DNA from: Synergistetes bacterium ADurb.Bin155
Lineage (GTDB): Bacteria > Synergistota > Synergistia > Synergistales > Thermovirgaceae
Assembly (NCBI GenBank): GCA_002070395.1
Contig: MWDE01000011.1
Coordinates: forward strand, 1 to 64,000
Length of the DNA stretch: 64,000 bases
Reading direction: 5' to 3'
Below, piece by piece: positions 27,573 through 36,290 of the stretch. Under the pieces are notes generated by a model. The model saw only the letters and a list, made by a program, of their open reading frames with translations. It did not search any database and had not been told where the DNA came from. The stretch's first letter is position 1, and every line of letters starts with the position of its first letter. The translations under genes were made by a program, and so were the position numbers.

Positions 27573-28772
27573 CTACCTCCGCTCCCCGGTAGCCCTGCCC
27601 GGCATCACAGGGGAGCCGACCCTCTTCGCGCGGGTTTCGAAGAGCGGACGTTCCTCATCGGGGGAAGCCTGCTTCTTCGGTCGCCGGGGGGGCACCTTTT
27701 TCAGCCCGCTCCCCGTCAGGGGGACCACCACCGTGTCTTCGGAGGTTATCACGCCCGCGGCCCTTAGGACCCTCTCGGCGGCAGGTGCCGCGGCCGCCGT
27801 CGGCTCCACCAGCAGCCCCTCCTCGAGGGCCAGGCGCTCCTGTTCGGCCAGGATGTCCTGGTCGTCGACGGTGATGACATCGCCCCTGCTGGCACGGAGG
27901 GCGTCGATCATCTCCCTCATCCGCGGGGGGACCGTTACGGCGATCCCCTCGGCGATGGTGGCCCTGAAGGTCTTCTCTCCCGTCTGATTCCACTCGGCGT
28001 AGAGGGGGGCGCATTGGGTGCCCTGGACAGCGTAGATCCTCGGCATGCGCCTCACCCTGGCCCGCTGGAGGAGTTCCCTGAAGCCCTTGAAGACGCCCAG
28101 CAGCATCGTCCCGTTGCCAGCCGGGACCACCACGGCATCGGGCGCCCTGAAGCCGAGTTGCTCCCATATCTCGAAGGCCACCGTCTTTGTGCCCTCCAGG
28201 AAAAGGGGGTTCCAGACATGGCTCGCGTAGTAAGTGCTCCCCGAAAGGGAAAGGGCCATCGAGGCCGCCGCCGCGCGGTCCCCGTCGACGATCTCGAGGG
28301 TGGCCCCATAAAGTTCGATCTGCCTCCTCTTTGCCTCGGTGGTGTCCCTGGGCACGATCACCGTCGCCCTGATGCCGCACCGGGCAGCATAGGCCGCAAT
28401 GGACGCCCCGGCGTTCCCCGAGGAATCCTGGACGACGCTCTCCTGACCCTGGTTTTTCGCCTCCGTCATGACCAGCACCGAACCACGGTCCTTGAAGGAA
28501 CCCGTGGGGAACAGGTATTCAAGTTTGTAATAGGGTCCGCCGGAGCGGGAAAGCAAAAGGGGGGTCCAGCCTTCGCCCATGGAAATGGAAAGGTCCAGCG
28601 GCGGCAGCACGCTGGAATACCGGGCCATTCCCCTGGCCCCGGGGTCAATCTCCAGGTCGGACCAGTCGACGGTGCTTTTGAGCGGGGTCCCGCAATCGCA
28701 ACTGACGGGCCTCGAGTTTTCATCAAATGAACGGCCGCAGCGAGGGCAAAAGTAAATTACCAGGAAGATCAC
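27573..28772 (-). CDS. thrC: Threonine synthase
   Basis: 399 residues. N-terminal zinc ribbon with C9, C12, C25 and C27 (FCPRCG and CDCG). The PLP lysine is K94 in PTGSFKDRG; DSSGNAGASIAAYAARCG and a glycine-rich PAGNGTMLLG phosphate loop follow. Converts O-phosphohomoserine to threonine. The start is GTG at 28772 right behind GGAGAG; spacing is tight and an alternative start a few codons in is possible. A broader PLP fold-type II lyase function cannot be ruled out. The C-terminal 30 residues are basic and low in complexity. Confidence 0.88.
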   Translation of the reverse strand: MIFLVIYFCPRCGRSFDENSRPVSCDCGTPLKSTVDWSDLEIDPGARGMARYSSVLPPLDLSISMGEGWTPLLLSRSGGPYYKLEYLFPTGSFKDRGSVLVMTEAKNQGQESVVQDSSGNAGASIAAYAARCGIRATVIVPRDTTEAKRRQIELYGATLEIVDGDRAAAASMALSLSGSTYYASHVWNPLFLEGTKTVAFEIWEQLGFRAPDAVVVPAGNGTMLLGVFKGFRELLQRARVRRMPRIYAVQGTQCAPLYAEWNQTGEKTFRATIAEGIAVTVPPRMREMIDALRASRGDVITVDDQDILAEQERLALEEGLLVEPTAAAAPAAERVLRAAGVITSEDTVVVPLTGSGLKKVPPRRPKKQASPDEERPLFETRAKRVGSPVMPGRATGERR

Positions 28773-28850
28773 CTCTCCAAGGGCCGGGTCCCGCGACCCT
28801 GGCTGCTTTTTAATATAACATTACCCGGGGCGGGAAGGAAGAAGGCCGGT

Positions 28851-28879
28851 TTGACAAGCCGGGTTCGCAGTCGTATAAA
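28851..28879 (+). promoter_or_regulatory. Sigma-70 promoter of thiT
   Basis: TTGACA (28851-28856), 17-base spacer, TATAAA (28874-28879). Perfect -35 and near-perfect -10 at ideal spacing, placing the transcript start at about 28886, just where the TPP riboswitch begins. Confidence 0.85.
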
Positions 28880-28885
28880 AGAGGC

Positions 28886-28980
28886 GCAATGGGGGAGTCG
28901 GAACGGTCCGACTGAGAGGAGACGCAGGTCTCGACCCCTGGAACCTGATCCGGGTAATGCCGGCGAAGGGATATTGCGGG
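28886..28980 (+). promoter_or_regulatory. TPP riboswitch (THI element)
   Basis: Contains the conserved core: GGGGGAG near 28891, CTGAGAGGA at 28912-28920, and ACCCCTGGAACCTGATCCGG leading into GTAATGCCGGCGAAGGGA at about 28934-28971. It lies between a strong promoter and an intrinsic terminator in front of the thiamine transporter gene, so binding of thiamine pyrophosphate should favour termination. Confidence 0.95.
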
Positions 28981-29004
28981 ACAATTTCAAGGAAGATGCC
29001 CCGA

Positions 29005-29033
29005 AAGCCCCCCGGAACCCGGGGGGCTTTTTT
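29005..29033 (+). terminator. Riboswitch-controlled intrinsic terminator
   Basis: AAGCCCCCC (29005-29013) pairs perfectly with GGGGGGCTT (29021-29029), then runs into TTTTT. It stands 25 bases after the riboswitch core and 61 bases before the thiT ATG, as expected for transcriptional attenuation. Confidence 0.9.
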
Positions 29034-29093
29034 CTTGTCCCCCCAAGTCAGGCTCCTTCTCAAAGACCTTATCGAAGGGAGACAAGGGAAACG

Positions 29094-29597
29094 ATGGAGA
29101 GCGAAAAGGTGAGGATCCTGGTGGAGGGCGCCATGACGGCGGCCCTGACGGTGGCGCTGTCCTACGTGAGGATATGGAGGATGCCCCAGGGGGGATCCAT
29201 AACACTGGAGAACGTCCCCCTCTTCCTCTTCGCCCTCCGGTGGGGCGTGAAGGCCGGCCTCGGCGCGGGGTCGGTGGCGGGTCTCCTGCAACTGGTGCTG
29301 GGCGGCTATATCATCCATCCCGCCCAGGCCCTGCTGGACTATCCCCTGGCCTTTGCCGCCCTGACGCTGGCCGCTCTCTGGAGGAAGCCCCTGTGGGCAG
29401 GGTTGACGTTGGGGACCTCGGCCCGCCTCTTATGCCACGTTCTCTCAGGGGCAATATTCTTCGCGGCCTACGCCCCCGAGGGGAGCAACGTCTGGCTCTA
29501 CTCCACCGTCTACAACGCCACCTTCATGGTGCCGAACCTGGCCCTTTCGATCGTTGCCGTCTACATCATCTGGCCCAGGATCTCGAAAAGGGCATGA
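29094..29597 (+). CDS. thiT: Thiamine ECF transporter substrate-binding protein ThiT
   Basis: 167 residues from the ATG at 29094 (AAGGGAGACAAGGG upstream); the frame upstream covers the riboswitch and is non-coding. About six hydrophobic helices. ThiT family residues are clear: YIIHPAQALLDYPLAFA and GTSARLLCHVLSGAIFFAAYAPEG. It binds thiamine in the membrane and works with the shared EcfAA'T module, which is not encoded here. The TPP riboswitch supports the substrate. Confidence 0.95.
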   Translation: MESEKVRILVEGAMTAALTVALSYVRIWRMPQGGSITLENVPLFLFALRWGVKAGLGAGSVAGLLQLVLGGYIIHPAQALLDYPLAFAALTLAALWRKPLWAGLTLGTSARLLCHVLSGAIFFAAYAPEGSNVWLYSTVYNATFMVPNLALSIVAVYIIWPRISKRA

Positions 29598-29601
29598 AAA
29601 A

Positions 29602-29635
29602 GGGCGGGAAGCCGGGTCAACCCGACTTCCCGCCC
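29602..29635 (-). terminator. Terminator between thiT and the GlsB-like gene
   Basis: GGGCGGGAAG-CCGGG pairs with CCCG-CTTCCCGCCC, with one mismatch and a short loop. On the minus strand it is followed by TTTTT, serving the 29654-29899 gene; the plus strand lacks a T-run but thiT also ends here. Confidence 0.7.
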
Positions 29636-29653
29636 CTATCGGCGGCGGTGAGA

Positions 29654-29899
29654 TCACTTGCCTTTCAGGAGGCCCACCACGAACAGCAGCACGACCGCCC
29701 CGGCAAAGGCCATCACCAGGGAACCGAGGAAGCCCATGGGGTAGATCCCGATGGAACTGAAGATGACCCCCCCGATGAAGGCGCCGATCACCCCTACGCC
29801 CAGGTTGCCGAAGAAGCCGAAGCCCCTCCCCTGCCACACCTTCCCGGCCAGCCACCCCGCGATGATGCCGACGACCAGGTAACCGACGAGATCATTCAT
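29654..29899 (-). CDS. GlsB/YeaQ/YmgE family (transglycosylase-associated) small membrane protein
   Basis: 81 residues from the ATG at 29899; a TTG 27 bases earlier is an alternative. Three hydrophobic helices rich in Gly, with the family pattern VGIIAGWLAGKVWQGRGFGFFGNLGVGVIGAFIGG. Members are small stress-associated inner-membrane proteins of unknown mechanism; the transglycosylase name is historical. Confidence 0.9.
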   Translation of the reverse strand: MNDLVGYLVVGIIAGWLAGKVWQGRGFGFFGNLGVGVIGAFIGGVIFSSIGIYPMGFLGSLVMAFAGAVVLLFVVGLLKGK

Positions 29900-29936
29900 G
29901 GAACCACTCACCCCCGTTCCGGGCAAGTCATTCTAT

Positions 29937-30680
29937 CTAGGTGTCCTCCTCGGCGAGGTCCTCCTCGCCTGCTGCCTCCTCCAGGGATAGCCATTTGCCC
30001 CAGTCGACGCCTGCGAAGCCGCTGACAATATAGATGAGCATCCCCGCGAGGGGGGCCTTGTTCCTCAGAACGGCGATCAGCATGAAGGCGGAGGCCCACA
30101 TGAAGACGGCCTTGTGCTTGTTGAGGCTGCCGGCCTTCAGGGCCTTCAGGTTGCCGAAGGGAACGCTGGAGATCATCAGGAACCCTGCCGCCGTGACCAG
30201 GAGGGCCATGAGAACCGGGGGAAGATGGATGCCCGCCACCACGAAGGAGACCAGCAGGTGGCCGCCGGCGGGTATGGGCAAACCCTGGAAGGAGCCGTCC
30301 ACGTGGTGGACGTTGAACCTCGCAAGCCTGAGCGCCCCGCAGAGGGCGAAAAAGGCCGCCACGAGGGCCCCGGTGACGCCGAAGAAGCCCTTGAGGTAGA
30401 CCGAGTAAATGATCATGGCCGGGGCGACGCCGAAGCTCACCACGTCGGCGAGGCTGTCCAGTTCCATGCCGAAGCTGCTGCTGCCTCCCAGCTTCCTGGC
30501 CATCTTGCCATCCATGAAGTCGAAGAACACGGCGAAGAAGACCAGCCACGAGGCCGGGACGAAATGGCCGTGGAAGGCCAGGACCAGGGAGAGCATGCCG
30601 CTGAGCATGTTCCCGCAGGTGATCATGTTGGGTACCAGGGTCTTCATCGGTACGGGCTTGCCTCTACGTTCTCGGCTCAT
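29937..30680 (-). CDS. pssA: CDP-diacylglycerol--serine O-phosphatidyltransferase
   Basis: 247 residues, multi-span. The CDP-alcohol phosphotransferase motif is exact: D57-G58-xx-A61-R62-x8-G71-xxx-D75-xxx-D79. Makes phosphatidylserine from CDP-diacylglycerol and serine. ATG at 30680 is one base after the psd stop, and the order gyrA-psd-pssA places both phosphatidylethanolamine genes in one transcript. The last 25 residues are acidic. Confidence 0.95.
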   Translation of the reverse strand: MSRERRGKPVPMKTLVPNMITCGNMLSGMLSLVLAFHGHFVPASWLVFFAVFFDFMDGKMARKLGGSSSFGMELDSLADVVSFGVAPAMIIYSVYLKGFFGVTGALVAAFFALCGALRLARFNVHHVDGSFQGLPIPAGGHLLVSFVVAGIHLPPVLMALLVTAAGFLMISSVPFGNLKALKAGSLNKHKAVFMWASAFMLIAVLRNKAPLAGMLIYIVSGFAGVDWGKWLSLEEAAGEEDLAEEDT

Positions 30681-30681
30681 A

Positions 30682-31305
30682 TCATTTTCTCACTCCTATC
30701 GCTGTCTTCCCGGCCTTGACCTTCGCCCCGACCGTCACGACCGGTGAAACTCCCTCCGGGAGGTACAGGTCGACTTTTGAGCCCAATTTTATCATGCCGA
30801 ACCGCTCACCGCGAGTCAGGACATCTCCCTTCTTCCTGGAACAGGTTATCCTCCTGGCCAGGATCCCGGCGACCTGGACCGTCATCCCCCTGCCATGGCG
30901 GGTCTCGAAACCCATGTAGAACCGCTCGTTCTCGAGGGAGGCCTTGGGGTTGAAGGCCATAAGTTTCTTCCCAGGCACGTACTCCATGAAGGCCACGGTG
31001 CCGTCGAAGGGCATCCTGTTCACGTGCACATCGAGGGGCGACATGAAGACCCCCACCACGGTGCTTTCACCGGTAAAGGGGTGCTCCGAGGGTCGGATCT
31101 CCGTCACCCTGCCGTCGGCGGGACTCACCCAGGCCTCCGCCCCTTCAGGGGTGGTCCGTTCAGGGTCCCTGAAGAACCAGGCGAGAAAAACCGCCGCCGC
31201 CCCGAGAAGGCACCCGGCGAGAGCGCCCAGGGTCAGGGCCGCGAGGACCGCCGCGGGGGCGAAGAACAGGACCGGTCTTTTCCCCTCGGGGGCGAGCATG
31301 GGCAC
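30682..31305 (-). CDS. psd: Phosphatidylserine decarboxylase proenzyme
   Basis: 207 residues, the short archaeal-type/alpha-proteobacterial form. An N-terminal hydrophobic segment (about 10-45) precedes the catalytic domain (WVSPADGRVTEI, SPLDVHVNRMPFDG). Self-cleavage should occur between G175 and S176 in MIKLGSKVDLYLP, giving the pyruvoyl group. Converts phosphatidylserine to phosphatidylethanolamine. Starts with GTG two codons before an ATG, directly after the gyrA stop. Confidence 0.95.
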   Translation of the reverse strand: MPMLAPEGKRPVLFFAPAAVLAALTLGALAGCLLGAAAVFLAWFFRDPERTTPEGAEAWVSPADGRVTEIRPSEHPFTGESTVVGVFMSPLDVHVNRMPFDGTVAFMEYVPGKKLMAFNPKASLENERFYMGFETRHGRGMTVQVAGILARRITCSRKKGDVLTRGERFGMIKLGSKVDLYLPEGVSPVVTVGAKVKAGKTAIGVRK

Positions 31306-33753
31306 TTACTCCCCCTCCCCCTCGCCGGACCGGATGACACTTATATCGGCCACCATGTCACCATCGGCGACCTTTACCACCCTGTAACCGGTGGCGGTCC
31401 TCCCCAGGGTGGAGACTTCGTCAACGTTCATGCGGATGACCCGGCCCCGGTTGGTCATGACAATGATCTGGTCCTCGTCCATGAGCCCCCAGGCCCCCAC
31501 GAGGAGGCCTGTTTTGGAGGAGATCCTCATGGCCCGGACCCCCCCGGTGGCCCTGTGGTGAGTCGTGAATTCGTCGAAGGCGGTCCTCTTCCCAACGCCG
31601 AGTTCGCTCACCAACAGCACCTGGTGGCCGGGCTTGACGATATCACAACCCACCACGCTGTCACCCGCCTTAAGGCGTATTCCCCGCACCCCTCTGGCCT
31701 GGCGGCCCAGCGGTCTGAACTCGTCCTCAAAGACCCGCAGGGCCTGCCCCTTGGCGGTGACCATGAGTATTTCCTCTTCGCCGCTGGTGAAGCGCACCCT
31801 AGCTATCTCGTCGCCGTCGTCCAGGGAGAGCACCCTCCTCCCCGCCCGGGTGAGATTCTCCAGCTCCCCGGCGGGGAGCCTCTTGGCCACTCCCCTGGCG
31901 GTGATGAAGAACACGAAGCTGGCGCCCTGGAGGTGCCTGTCCTTCATGGCCACCACGGATTCGCCGTTCTCGAGGGAGATGAACTGGCTCGCGAGGCGCC
32001 CCTTGCCCGTCCTGGGCTCGGGGATGACGTGACCTTTCAGGGCGAAGACTCTCCCCCTGTTGGTGAAAAGGAAAATGTCCCTGTGGGTGGAGGATACGGT
32101 TATGATCGCCGCCTCGTCCCCCACCTTCGGTGTCGCACCCTTCACGCCCTTGCCCCCGCGCCCCTGGAGCCGGTACTGCTCGAGGGGCATCCTCCTCAGG
32201 AAGCCATCCCTGGAGAGGACCACGACGATCTCCTCCTCGGGGATCAGGTCCTCGATGGAGACCTCGTCCACGGCGTCGACGATGGTCGTCCGCCTGTCAT
32301 CGGCGAAATCCCGGCGGACTTCCCGCAGTTCCTCCCGGACGACCATGTCGAGGGTCGCGGGGTTGCCCAGGATGCTCTTGTACTTTTCGATGTCGGCGAT
32401 CAATTGGGCCAACTCCTCCTCGAGTTTGCCCTTCTCGAGGTTCGTGAGCCGCTGGAGCCTCATGTCCAGTATGGCCTGGGCCTGGGCTTCGCTGAAGCCC
32501 AGCTTTTCAATGAGCCCCACCCTGGCGGCGGAGGGGTCCTTCGAGGACTTTATGAGGGCAATGACGGCGTCGATGATGTCGATGGCCCTGACCAGCCCCT
32601 CCACGATATGGGCCCTCTCCTCGGCCCTACGTAGGCGGAAGACGGTTCTCCGTCGGATGACCTCCCGGCGGTAGTCAAGGAAGAGCCCCAGCATTGCGGG
32701 CAAGGACATCTCCACGGGCCGGCCGTCGACCAGCGCCAGGTTTATCACACCGAAGGTTGTCTGGAGAGGGGTCCTGCGGAAGAGCTGCCTGAGCACGACC
32801 TCGGGGGTGGCGTCCCTCACCAATTCAAGGACGACCCTGACCCCCCTCCAGTCGGACTCGTCCCTGAGGTCCGTTATGCCGTCGATGACCTTGGCCTGGA
32901 CCCCCTTCGCTATGGACTCCAGGAGGGTCGTCTTGTTGACCATGTAGGGGATCTCGGTGATCACGATGTAGTCCTTGCCCTTGCGCCCCTCCTCGACATG
33001 GGCCTCGCCGCGGATGACCAGTTTTCCCCGGCCGGTGCGGAAGGCGTCCAGGATGCCCTGCCTTCCCAGGATCACGCCCCCCGTCGGGAAGTCCGGCCCC
33101 GGGAGGACGGCGAGGATGTCCTCCAGCCCGGCGGAGGGGTCGTCCAGGAGCAGGCAGAGGGCGTCCACTACCTCCCCCAGGTTGTGGGGGGGCATGTTGG
33201 TGGCCATGCCGACGGCTATACCCGTGCTGCCGTTGACCAGGAGGTTCGGGACCCTCGCCGGGAGCGTCAGGGGTTCCTTGAGGGAGTCGTCGAAGTTGGG
33301 CCCCCAGTCGACGGTGTCCTCCTCGATATCGGCCAGCATCTGCTCGCCTAGGGCCGAAAGCCTGGCCTCGGTGTAGCGCATCGCCGCCGGGGGGTCCCCG
33401 TCGATGGAGCCGAAGTTCCCCTGGCCATCGACGAGGGTCTTCCTCATCGAGAAGTCCTGGGCCATCCTCGTCATCGTGTCGTAGATGGCCGAGTCGCCGT
33501 GGGGGTGGTACTTGCCCATGGTCTCCCCGACTACCCTGGCGGATTTCTTGTAGGGCTGGTTATGCCTCAGCCCCAGTTCGAGCATCGAGAAAAGGACCCT
33601 CCGCTGGACCGGCTTGAGGCCGTCCCTGGCGTCGGGGAGGGCGCGCCCCACGATCACGCTCATGGCGTAGTCGAGGTAACTATGCTTGATCTCCTCCTCG
33701 ATGGGGAGGGGTATCACTTTCCCGAAAGGAAGTTCTCCTGACTTTTTTTCCAT
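31306..33753 (-). CDS. gyrA: DNA gyrase subunit A
   Basis: 815 residues from the ATG at 33753 (GGAGTTGGAG upstream); a TTG at 33789 is less likely. Active-site Tyr in [10 protein letters not shown], the quinolone-resistance region reads [11 protein letters not shown] with the Ser and Asp of susceptible enzymes, and a GyrA box variant QGRGGKG precedes six beta-pinwheel blades. Breaks and rejoins DNA to introduce negative supercoils with GyrB, which is not in the window. Heads a transcript with psd and pssA. Confidence 0.97.
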   Translation of the reverse strand: MEKKSGELPFGKVIPLPIEEEIKHSYLDYAMSVIVGRALPDARDGLKPVQRRVLFSMLELGLRHNQPYKKSARVVGETMGKYHPHGDSAIYDTMTRMAQDFSMRKTLVDGQGNFGSIDGDPPAAMRYTEARLSALGEQMLADIEEDTVDWGPNFDDSLKEPLTLPARVPNLLVNGSTGIAVGMATNMPPHNLGEVVDALCLLLDDPSAGLEDILAVLPGPDFPTGGVILGRQGILDAFRTGRGKLVIRGEAHVEEGRKGKDYIVITEIPYMVNKTTLLESIAKGVQAKVIDGITDLRDESDWRGVRVVLELVRDATPEVVLRQLFRRTPLQTTFGVINLALVDGRPVEMSLPAMLGLFLDYRREVIRRRTVFRLRRAEERAHIVEGLVRAIDIIDAVIALIKSSKDPSAARVGLIEKLGFSEAQAQAILDMRLQRLTNLEKGKLEEELAQLIADIEKYKSILGNPATLDMVVREELREVRRDFADDRRTTIVDAVDEVSIEDLIPEEEIVVVLSRDGFLRRMPLEQYRLQGRGGKGVKGATPKVGDEAAIITVSSTHRDIFLFTNRGRVFALKGHVIPEPRTGKGRLASQFISLENGESVVAMKDRHLQGASFVFFITARGVAKRLPAGELENLTRAGRRVLSLDDGDEIARVRFTSGEEEILMVTAKGQALRVFEDEFRPLGRQARGVRGIRLKAGDSVVGCDIVKPGHQVLLVSELGVGKRTAFDEFTTHHRATGGVRAMRISSKTGLLVGAWGLMDEDQIIVMTNRGRVIRMNVDEVSTLGRTATGYRVVKVADGDMVADISVIRSGEGEGE

Positions 33754-33897
33754 AAAACGCTCCAACTCCTCCTGAATCGGTGACAGCAAAAAGCGGCGGG
33801 TAGGACCGCCGCCGCGAGGCGAAAGCGAGGCATCCGGAGTAAGTCCCCCGGCCCCCGCGGTGATATTTTACACCAAAAGCCCCTCTTTTAAGGGTGC

Positions 33898-33924
33898 CGC
33901 CGGGGCCCGGCACGGGCCCCGGCG
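33898..33924 (-). terminator. Strong hairpin after the flavodiiron gene
   Basis: CGCCGGGGCCCG pairs perfectly with CGGGCCCCGGCG (12 base pairs, 3-base loop), ten bases beyond the 33934 stop. There is no immediate T-run on either strand, so it may act through the stem alone. Confidence 0.5.
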
Positions 33925-33933
33925 AGGGGATGA

Positions 33934-35115
33934 CTACATTTTGCCGGCTATTTCCCTCCCCAGTTCCCTGGACTTCTCGATACCTTCCGCGTCGGGGCGC
34001 CACTTGAGGTTGAGCCCCTTGGCGACCAGGGGTATGCCGGCCGCTTCCAGGTGGCCTTCCACCCTGGCCACGTTCTCACCGCTCCAACCGTAGGATCCGA
34101 AGGCCGCCCCGACCTTGTTCTTGAACTTGAGCCCCCTCAGGTCCTCCAGGATGGGTGTTATCGTGGGCAGCAGGCCGCCGTTGATGCAGGAGGACCCTAT
34201 GACGACCGCCCGTGAGCGGAATATCTGGGCGAGCACGTCGTTGCGGTCGGCCACGGCCATGTGGAACACCTTCGACGGGACGCCCTTCTCCGCCAGGCCC
34301 TCGCTTATGGCGCCGGCCATGTCCCTGGTGGAGTTCCACATGGTGTCGTACAGGATGACGGCGCTCCTCTCAGGCTCCTGCCTGGCCCATTCCTGGTATT
34401 TTTTCACTATCTGGAGCGGGTCCTTCCGCCAGATCACGCCATGGCTCGGAGCGATCATGTCGACCTTGAGCCCCAGGCCCAGCACTTCGTCGATCTTCTT
34501 GAGCACCATGGGGCTGAAGGGTGTCAGGATGTTGGCGTAGTACTTGAGGCATTCCTGGTAGAGTTCCTCCTGGTCGACCTGGTCGTTGTAGGGGAAGGCC
34601 GAGGCGTAGTGCTGCCCGAAGGCGTCGTTGGGCATGAGGAGGTCCCTTCCCGAGAGGTAGGTGAACATGCTGTCGGGCCAATGGAGCATGGTCGCCTCGA
34701 CGAAGATCATCTCCGTCTCGCCCAGGGGGATCTTGTCCCCGGTCTTGACCTGCCTGAACTTCCACTCCTTGTGGAAGTGGCCCGGGATGCTGTCCATGCC
34801 CCGGGGCGACACGATCACCTCGGCCTGGGGCGCCAGTTCCATCAGGGCGCCCAGGGCCCCGGAGTGGTCGGTCTCGGCGTGGTTGGCCACCACGTAGTCG
34901 ATCCTGGAGGGGTCGACCAGGGACTTGACGTTGTCCAGGTACTTCTCCGTGAAGGGGTCCCAGACCGTGTCCACCACGGCTATCTTTTTGTCGCGGACCA
35001 GGTAGGCGTTGTAGGTGCTCCCCCGGTGGGTCGAAAGTTCATGGCCGTGGAAAAAGTTGAGGGCCCAGTCCTTGACCCCTACCCAGAAAACATCCTTCTT
35101 GATCTCGAAGACCAA
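33934..35115 (-). CDS. Flavodiiron protein (A-type flavoprotein, FprA/ROO)
   Basis: 393 residues. Metallo-beta-lactamase-like diiron half with H79-x-E81-x-D83-H84 (HAETDH), MLHWPDS and APSHGVIW carrying further ligands, then a flavodoxin half from about 255 (ILYDTMWNSTRDMA... binding FMN; GSYGWSGE). Reduces O2 to water or NO to N2O, protecting an anaerobe from oxidants. It has no rubredoxin fusion, so a separate electron donor is needed. A cupin gene lies directly upstream on the same strand. Confidence 0.96.
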   Translation of the reverse strand: MVFEIKKDVFWVGVKDWALNFFHGHELSTHRGSTYNAYLVRDKKIAVVDTVWDPFTEKYLDNVKSLVDPSRIDYVVANHAETDHSGALGALMELAPQAEVIVSPRGMDSIPGHFHKEWKFRQVKTGDKIPLGETEMIFVEATMLHWPDSMFTYLSGRDLLMPNDAFGQHYASAFPYNDQVDQEELYQECLKYYANILTPFSPMVLKKIDEVLGLGLKVDMIAPSHGVIWRKDPLQIVKKYQEWARQEPERSAVILYDTMWNSTRDMAGAISEGLAEKGVPSKVFHMAVADRNDVLAQIFRSRAVVIGSSCINGGLLPTITPILEDLRGLKFKNKVGAAFGSYGWSGENVARVEGHLEAAGIPLVAKGLNLKWRPDAEGIEKSRELGREIAGKM

Positions 35116-35160
35116 TTCGCATCTCCCCTTTCCTTTTCGGCGGGGTGGCGCCCCCCGCCC

Positions 35161-35499
35161 TCAAAGCAATCTCGTCGAGGCGACGGGCCTCGGCGTCTTC
35201 ACCACCAGCACCCTGAAGGTGGCCCCGCTCTCATTGTACCAGCAGTGAGGTATGTCCTTGGGGCTTTCTATAAGCGCGTCCTTCGACACGGCTTTCTTCT
35301 CGTCACCGATCTCCACGACGCCGGTGCCCTCGAGGACGTAAAAGAACACGTCCACGGGGGTGATGTGCTTTTTCAGCGACTCCCCCGGTTCCAGGGTTAT
35401 ATGCACCACCTGCGCGTCGGGCGTATCGTAGAGCTTGCAGACCTTGACCCCGTGGGGGGTCGTGACCTGCGCGGCTTCCCTGAAGCTCGTTATCTTCAA
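35161..35499 (-). CDS. Cupin-domain protein
   Basis: 112 residues, a single small beta-barrel. Cupin motif 1 is represented by VHITLEPGESLKKHITPVDVFFYVLEGTG, with some metal-binding His kept, and motif 2 by DALIESPKDIPHCWYN. Substrate unknown. It lies 45 bases upstream of the flavodiiron gene on the same strand, so co-expression is likely. Confidence 0.8.
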   Translation of the reverse strand: MKITSFREAAQVTTPHGVKVCKLYDTPDAQVVHITLEPGESLKKHITPVDVFFYVLEGTGVVEIGDEKKAVSKDALIESPKDIPHCWYNESGATFRVLVVKTPRPVASTRLL

Positions 35500-35641
35500 A
35501 GGATCATCCCTCCTTTTAATGGGGACCTCCCTTTTGCCAGACCCCCTTTCCGCGGGTCCCCCTCCATCGCACTCAAGTTATCGAAGTACCTTTAGAATAA
35601 TACCCTAAAAGCTATTTAAACACTTATCCGGAGCAAGGCTG

Positions 35642-35647
35642 TATAAT
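35642..35647 (+). promoter_or_regulatory. -10 element of the DJ-1/PfpI gene
   Basis: Perfect TATAAT in an AT-rich stretch 50 bases before the start codon; no clear -35 at 17 bases. Confidence 0.4.
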
Positions 35648-35696
35648 TCGGGTCATCAGGGGGAGTGAAGGCCATCCCCACGAGAGGAGCCCGGAA

Positions 35697-36209
35697 ATGG
35701 CGGAAAGGATAGCTGTGCTGGTGGAGAACGATTTCCACGACATAGAGTTCTGGTATCCCTTCTACAGGCTGCAGGAAGCGGGGTATGAGCCCATTATCGT
35801 CGCTCCGGCGGCCCCCAAGGTCTATCGGGGGAAGTACGGCACGACAGTGGAAGCCCCCTACGACGCCGGAAGCGTCGCGGCCCAATCGCCGGCCGGTGTG
35901 GTGATACCCGGCGGGTGGGCGCCGGACCGGCTCAGGATGTCCGCCGAGATCGTGGGACTCGTCAGGGGGACCTACGAGTCGGGCGGTTTCGTGGCGGGCA
36001 TCTGTCACGCCGGCAGCCTGCTGGTCTCCTGCGGGATACTCGCCGGGAAGAGGGTGACGAGCTATCCCAGCCTCAGGGACGACATGATCCTGGCGGGAGC
36101 CGAATGGGTGGATGCCGAGGTGGTGGTCTCCGACAGGATCATAACCAGCAGGAGGTCGTCAGACCTCCCGGCCTTCATGGCCGAGGTGATGAAGGCCCTG
36201 GCGACCTGA
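35697..36209 (+). CDS. DJ-1/PfpI family protein
   Basis: 170 residues with the class I amidotransferase-like fold. The nucleophile elbow is GICHAGSLLVSCG (Cys at about residue 102) with the acidic partner near the N-terminus (VENDFHDIEFWYP). Family members are glyoxalases, deglycases, peptidases or chaperones. ATG at 35697 follows GAGAGGAG. Alone, divergent from the cupin gene. Confidence 0.9.
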   Translation: MAERIAVLVENDFHDIEFWYPFYRLQEAGYEPIIVAPAAPKVYRGKYGTTVEAPYDAGSVAAQSPAGVVIPGGWAPDRLRMSAEIVGLVRGTYESGGFVAGICHAGSLLVSCGILAGKRVTSYPSLRDDMILAGAEWVDAEVVVSDRIITSRRSSDLPAFMAEVMKALAT

Positions 36210-36234
36210 AACCCGCCCGGCACCGGGTCGACGA

Positions 36235-36243
36235 TGCTATAAT
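36235..36243 (+). promoter_or_regulatory. Extended -10 promoter of the four-repeat protein gene
   Basis: TGCTATAAT (TG-N-TATAAT), an extended -10 that can work without a -35; the ATG is 47 bases downstream and preceded by GGGAGGGA. Confidence 0.55.
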
Positions 36244-36290
36244 GTTTTCAGGTTGACTTTGGGCCGCAGAAGAACGGGGAGGGACGGAAT

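Noticed and set aside
30895..32634. 579-codon frame on the plus strand opposite gyrA and psd
   Set aside because: Antisense shadow of highly conserved genes; its residues show no family and arise from high GC.
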